Assembly (NCBI GenBank): GCA_032718475.1
Contig: JAUCBJ010007013.1
Location: 1-31,617 of the forward strand
Length of the DNA stretch: 31,617 nt
Reading direction: 5' to 3'
Source of the DNA: Nemertoderma westbladi
Taxonomy: Eukaryota > Xenacoelomorpha > Nemertodermatida > Nemertodermatidae
In this document: piece after piece, positions 28,509 through 31,617 of the stretch
Position numbering within the stretch: position 1 is the stretch's first letter
Layout of the letters: every line of letters starts with the position of its first letter
Notes under the pieces: generated by a model
The model's input: the letters and a program-made list of their open reading frames with translations, nothing else
What the model was told of the DNA's origin: nothing
The model's database searches: none
Made by a program: the position numbers and the translations under genes

Positions 28509-31500
28509 CTGCTGAGTTTACATAGCATAATCTAACACTGGGACCTAGGGTGCTGGTGAGTTTACATAGCATCATCTAACACTGGGACCTAGGGTGCTGC
28601 TGAGTTTACATAGCATCATCTAACACTGGGACCTAGGGTGCTGCCGAGTTTACATAGCATCATCTAACCCTGGGTCCTTAGGTTGCTGTTGAGTTTACAT
28701 AGCATCATCTAACAATGGGACCTAGGGTGCTGCTGAGTTTACATAGCATCATCTAACCCTGGGTCCTAGGGTGCTGCTGAGTTTACATAGCATCAACACT
28801 GGGACCTAGGGTGCTGCTGAGTTTACATAGCAGCATTCTGGGACCTAGCGTGCTGCTGAGTTTACATAGCATCATCTAACAATGGGACCTAGGGTGCTGC
28901 TGAGTTTACATAGCATCATCTAACACTGGGACGTAGGGTGCTGCTGAGTTTACATAGCATCATCTAACACTGGGACCTAGGGTGCTGCTGAGTTTACATA
29001 GCATCATCTAACAATGGGACCTAGGGCGCTGCTAAGTTTACATAGCATCATGTAACACTGGGACCTAGGGTGCTGCTGAGTTTACATAGCATCAACACTG
29101 GGACCTAGGGTGCTGCTGAGTTTACATAGCATCATCTAACACTGGGACCTAGGGTGCTGCTGAGTTTACATAGCATCATCTAACAATGGGACCTAGGGTG
29201 CTGCTGAGTTTACATAGCATCATCTAACACTGGGACCTAGGGTGTTGCTGAGTTTACATAGCATCATGTAACACTGGGACCTAGGGTGCTGCTGAGTTTA
29301 CGTAGCACCATCTAACACTGGAACCTAGGGTGCTGCTGAGTTTATATAGCATCATATAACACTGGGACCTAGGGTGCTGCTGAGTTTACATAGCATCAAC
29401 ACTGGAACCTAGGGTGCTGCTGAGTTTACATAGCATCATCTAACACTCGGACCTAGTGTGCTGCTGAGTTTACATAGCATCGTATCATGTAACACTGGGA
29501 CCTAGGGTGCTGCTGAGTTTACATAGCATCATATAACACTGGGACCTAGGGTGCTGCTGAGTTTACATAGCATCAACACTGGGACCTAGGGTGCTGCTGA
29601 GTTTACATAGCATCATCTAACACTCGGACCTAGTGTGATGCTGAGTTTACATAGCATCATGTAACACTGGGACCTAGGGTGCTGCTGAGTTTACGTAGCA
29701 CCATCTAACACTGGGACCTAGGGTGCTGCTGAGTTTATATAGCATCATATAACACTGGGACCTAGGGTGCTGCTGAGTTTACATAGCATCAACACTGGGA
29801 CCTAGGGTGCTGCTGAGTTTACATAGCATCATCTAACACTCGGACCTAGTGTGCTGCTGAGTTTACATAGCATCAACACTGGGACCTAGGGTGCTGCTGA
29901 GTTTACATAGCATCATCTAACACTCGGACCTAGTGTGCTGCTGAGTTTACATAGCATCATGTAACACTGGGACCTAGGGTGCTGCTGAGTTTACATAGCA
30001 TCATATAACACTGGGACCTAGGGTGCTGCTGAGTTTACATAGCATCAACACTGGGACCTAGGGTGCTGCTGAGTTTACATAGCATCATCTAACACTCGGA
30101 CCTAGTGTGCTGCTGAGTTTACATAGCATCATGTAACACTGGGACCTAGGGTGCTGCTGAGTTTACGTAGCACCATCTAACACTGGGACCTAGGGTGTTG
30201 CTGAGTTTACATAGCATCATGTAACACTGGGACCTAGGGTGCTGCTGAGTTTACGTAGCACCATCTAACACTGGGACCTAGGGTGTTGCTGAGTTTACAT
30301 AGCATCATGTAACACTGGGACCTAGGGTGCGGCTGAGTTTACATAACATCAACACTGGGACCTAGGGTGCTGCTGAGTTTACATAGCATCATCTAACAAT
30401 GGGACCTAGGGTGCTGCTGAGTTTACATAGCATCATGTAACACTGGGACCTAGGGTGCTGCTGAGTTTACATAGCATCAACACTGGGACATAGGGTGCTG
30501 CTGAGTTTACATAGCATCATCTAACACTCGGACCTAGTGTGCTGCTGAGTTTACATAGCATCATGTAACACTGGGACCTAGGGTGCTGCTGAGTTTACGT
30601 AGCACCATCTAACACTGGGACCTAGGGTGCTGCTGAGTTTATATAGCATCATATAACACTGGGACCTAGGGTGCTGCTGAGTTTACATAGCATCAACACT
30701 GGGACCTAGGGTGCTGCTGAGTTTACATAGCATCATCTAACACTCGGACCTAGTGTGCTGCTGAGTTTACATAGCATCATGTAACACTGGGACCTAGGGT
30801 GCTGCTGAGTTTACATAGCATCATATAACACTGGGACCTAGGGTGCTGCTGAGTTTACATAGCATCAACACTGGGACCTAGGGTGCTGCTGAGTTTACAT
30901 AGCATCATCTAACACTCGGACCTAGTGTGCTGCTGAGTTTACATAGCATCATGTAACACTGGGACCTAGGATGCTGCTGAGTTTACGTAGCACCATCTAA
31001 CACTGGGACCTAGGGTGCTGCTGAGTTTATATAGCATCATATAACACTGGGACCTAGGGTGCTGCTGAGTTTACATAGCATCAACACTGGGACCTAGGGT
31101 GCTGCTGAGTTTACATAGCATCATCTAACACTCGGGCCTAGTGTGCTGCTGAGTTTACATAGCATCATGTAACACTGGGACCTAGGGTGCTGCTGAGTTT
31201 ACATAGCATCATCTAACACTGGGACCTAGGGTGCTGCTGAGTTTACATAGCACATCTAACCCTGGGTCCTAGGGTGCTGCTGAGTTTACATAACATCAAC
31301 ACTGGGACCTAGGGTGCTGCTGAGTTTACATAGCATCATCTAACACTGGGACCTAGGGTGCTGCTGAGTTTACATAGCATCATCTAACCCTGGGACCTAG
31401 GGTGCTGCTGAGTTTACATAGCATATTCTAACACTGGGACCTAGGGTGCTGCTGAGTTTACATAGCATCAACACTGGGACCTAGGGTGCTGCTGAGTTTA

Positions 31501-31617
31501 CATAGCATCATCTAACACTGGGACCTAGGGTGCTGCTGAGTTTACATAGCATCATGCGAGACTGGGACCTAGGGTGCTGCTGAGTTTACATAGCATCATA
31601 TAAGACTGGGACCTATG
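28509..31617 (+). repeat. Minisatellite with 44-bp and 38-bp units and higher-order structure (about 72 copies)
   Basis: Each unit reads GCTGCTGAGTTTACATAGCA, then a variable part, then CACTGGGACCTAGGGT. Variable parts fall into classes: ATCATCTAA, ATCATGTAA, CGTAGCACCATCTAA, TATATAGCATCATATAA, a short ATCAACACTGGG (38 bp), and a CTCGGACCTAGTGTG class. From about 29420 these classes recur in fixed order. The unit length is not a multiple of three and no frame is preserved. The array continues past the window end. Confidence 0.97.

Noticed and set aside
28509-31617. CRISPR-like array
   Set aside because: Units are contiguous near-identical repeats without unique spacers, in an animal genome. 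It is a minisatellite.

Overview
The window is AT-rich animal genomic DNA, dominated by transposable elements and tandem repeats, with two plausible host genes. There are no prokaryotic signatures such as operons, dense coding or ribosome-binding sites. A BEL/Pao-like Gag, an endonuclease/RT LINE, a CACTA (EnSpm)-like DNA transposon and a sclerostin-type cystine-knot protein together point to a metazoan, probably a marine invertebrate. The palindromes AGGCCT and ACCGGT are very frequent; my impression, from memory only, is that this fits an echinoderm-like deuterostome.

Layout. (1) 1-1839, minus: a 613-codon open frame leaving the window, read as the N-terminal part of an LTR-retrotransposon Gag with a DUF1759-like domain. 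Upstream of it (1840-4000) are AT-rich sequences with three nested repeat families, perhaps its leader and LTR. (2) 4001-6080: no recognisable gene. (3) 6081-6749: a cluster of RFX X-box-like palindromes, six of them in an exact 20-bp array. (4) 6750-10051, plus: a near full-length LINE inserted at an X-box motif, with an 11-bp target duplication; its C-terminal part is damaged by a deletion/frameshift. (5) 11759-15740: a CACTA-like transposon with 12-bp terminal inverted repeats, subterminal TTGNCAA repeats and decayed transposase-like coding. (6) 17232-17633: a MITE-like imperfect palindrome. (7) 17868-19020: two abutting minisatellites (26-bp G-rich, 23-bp). (8) 20444-20995, minus: an intact single-exon sclerostin-like secreted antagonist, the clearest host gene. 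(9) 25050-25640, plus: a compact unit (two CCAAT boxes, TATA box, 96-aa Lys/Arg/Gly/Ser-rich protein, AATAAA), probably a chromatin or sperm basic protein. (10) 25708-27174: a 912-bp long inverted repeat nested in a second repeat. (11) 27262-28106: the 3' end of a dead LINE of another type. (12) 28509-31617: a minisatellite of about 72 copies of a 44/38-bp unit with higher-order organisation, running off the window.

The genes do not form a pathway. The points most worth following up are the sclerostin-like protein lacking both the knot glycine and the LRP-binding motif, the phased X-box array and its use as a LINE target, the CACTA element with divergent open frames, the 912-bp palindrome as a possible hairpin-RNA source, and the higher-order minisatellite. 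All family assignments come from motif recognition by eye; no database search was possible.
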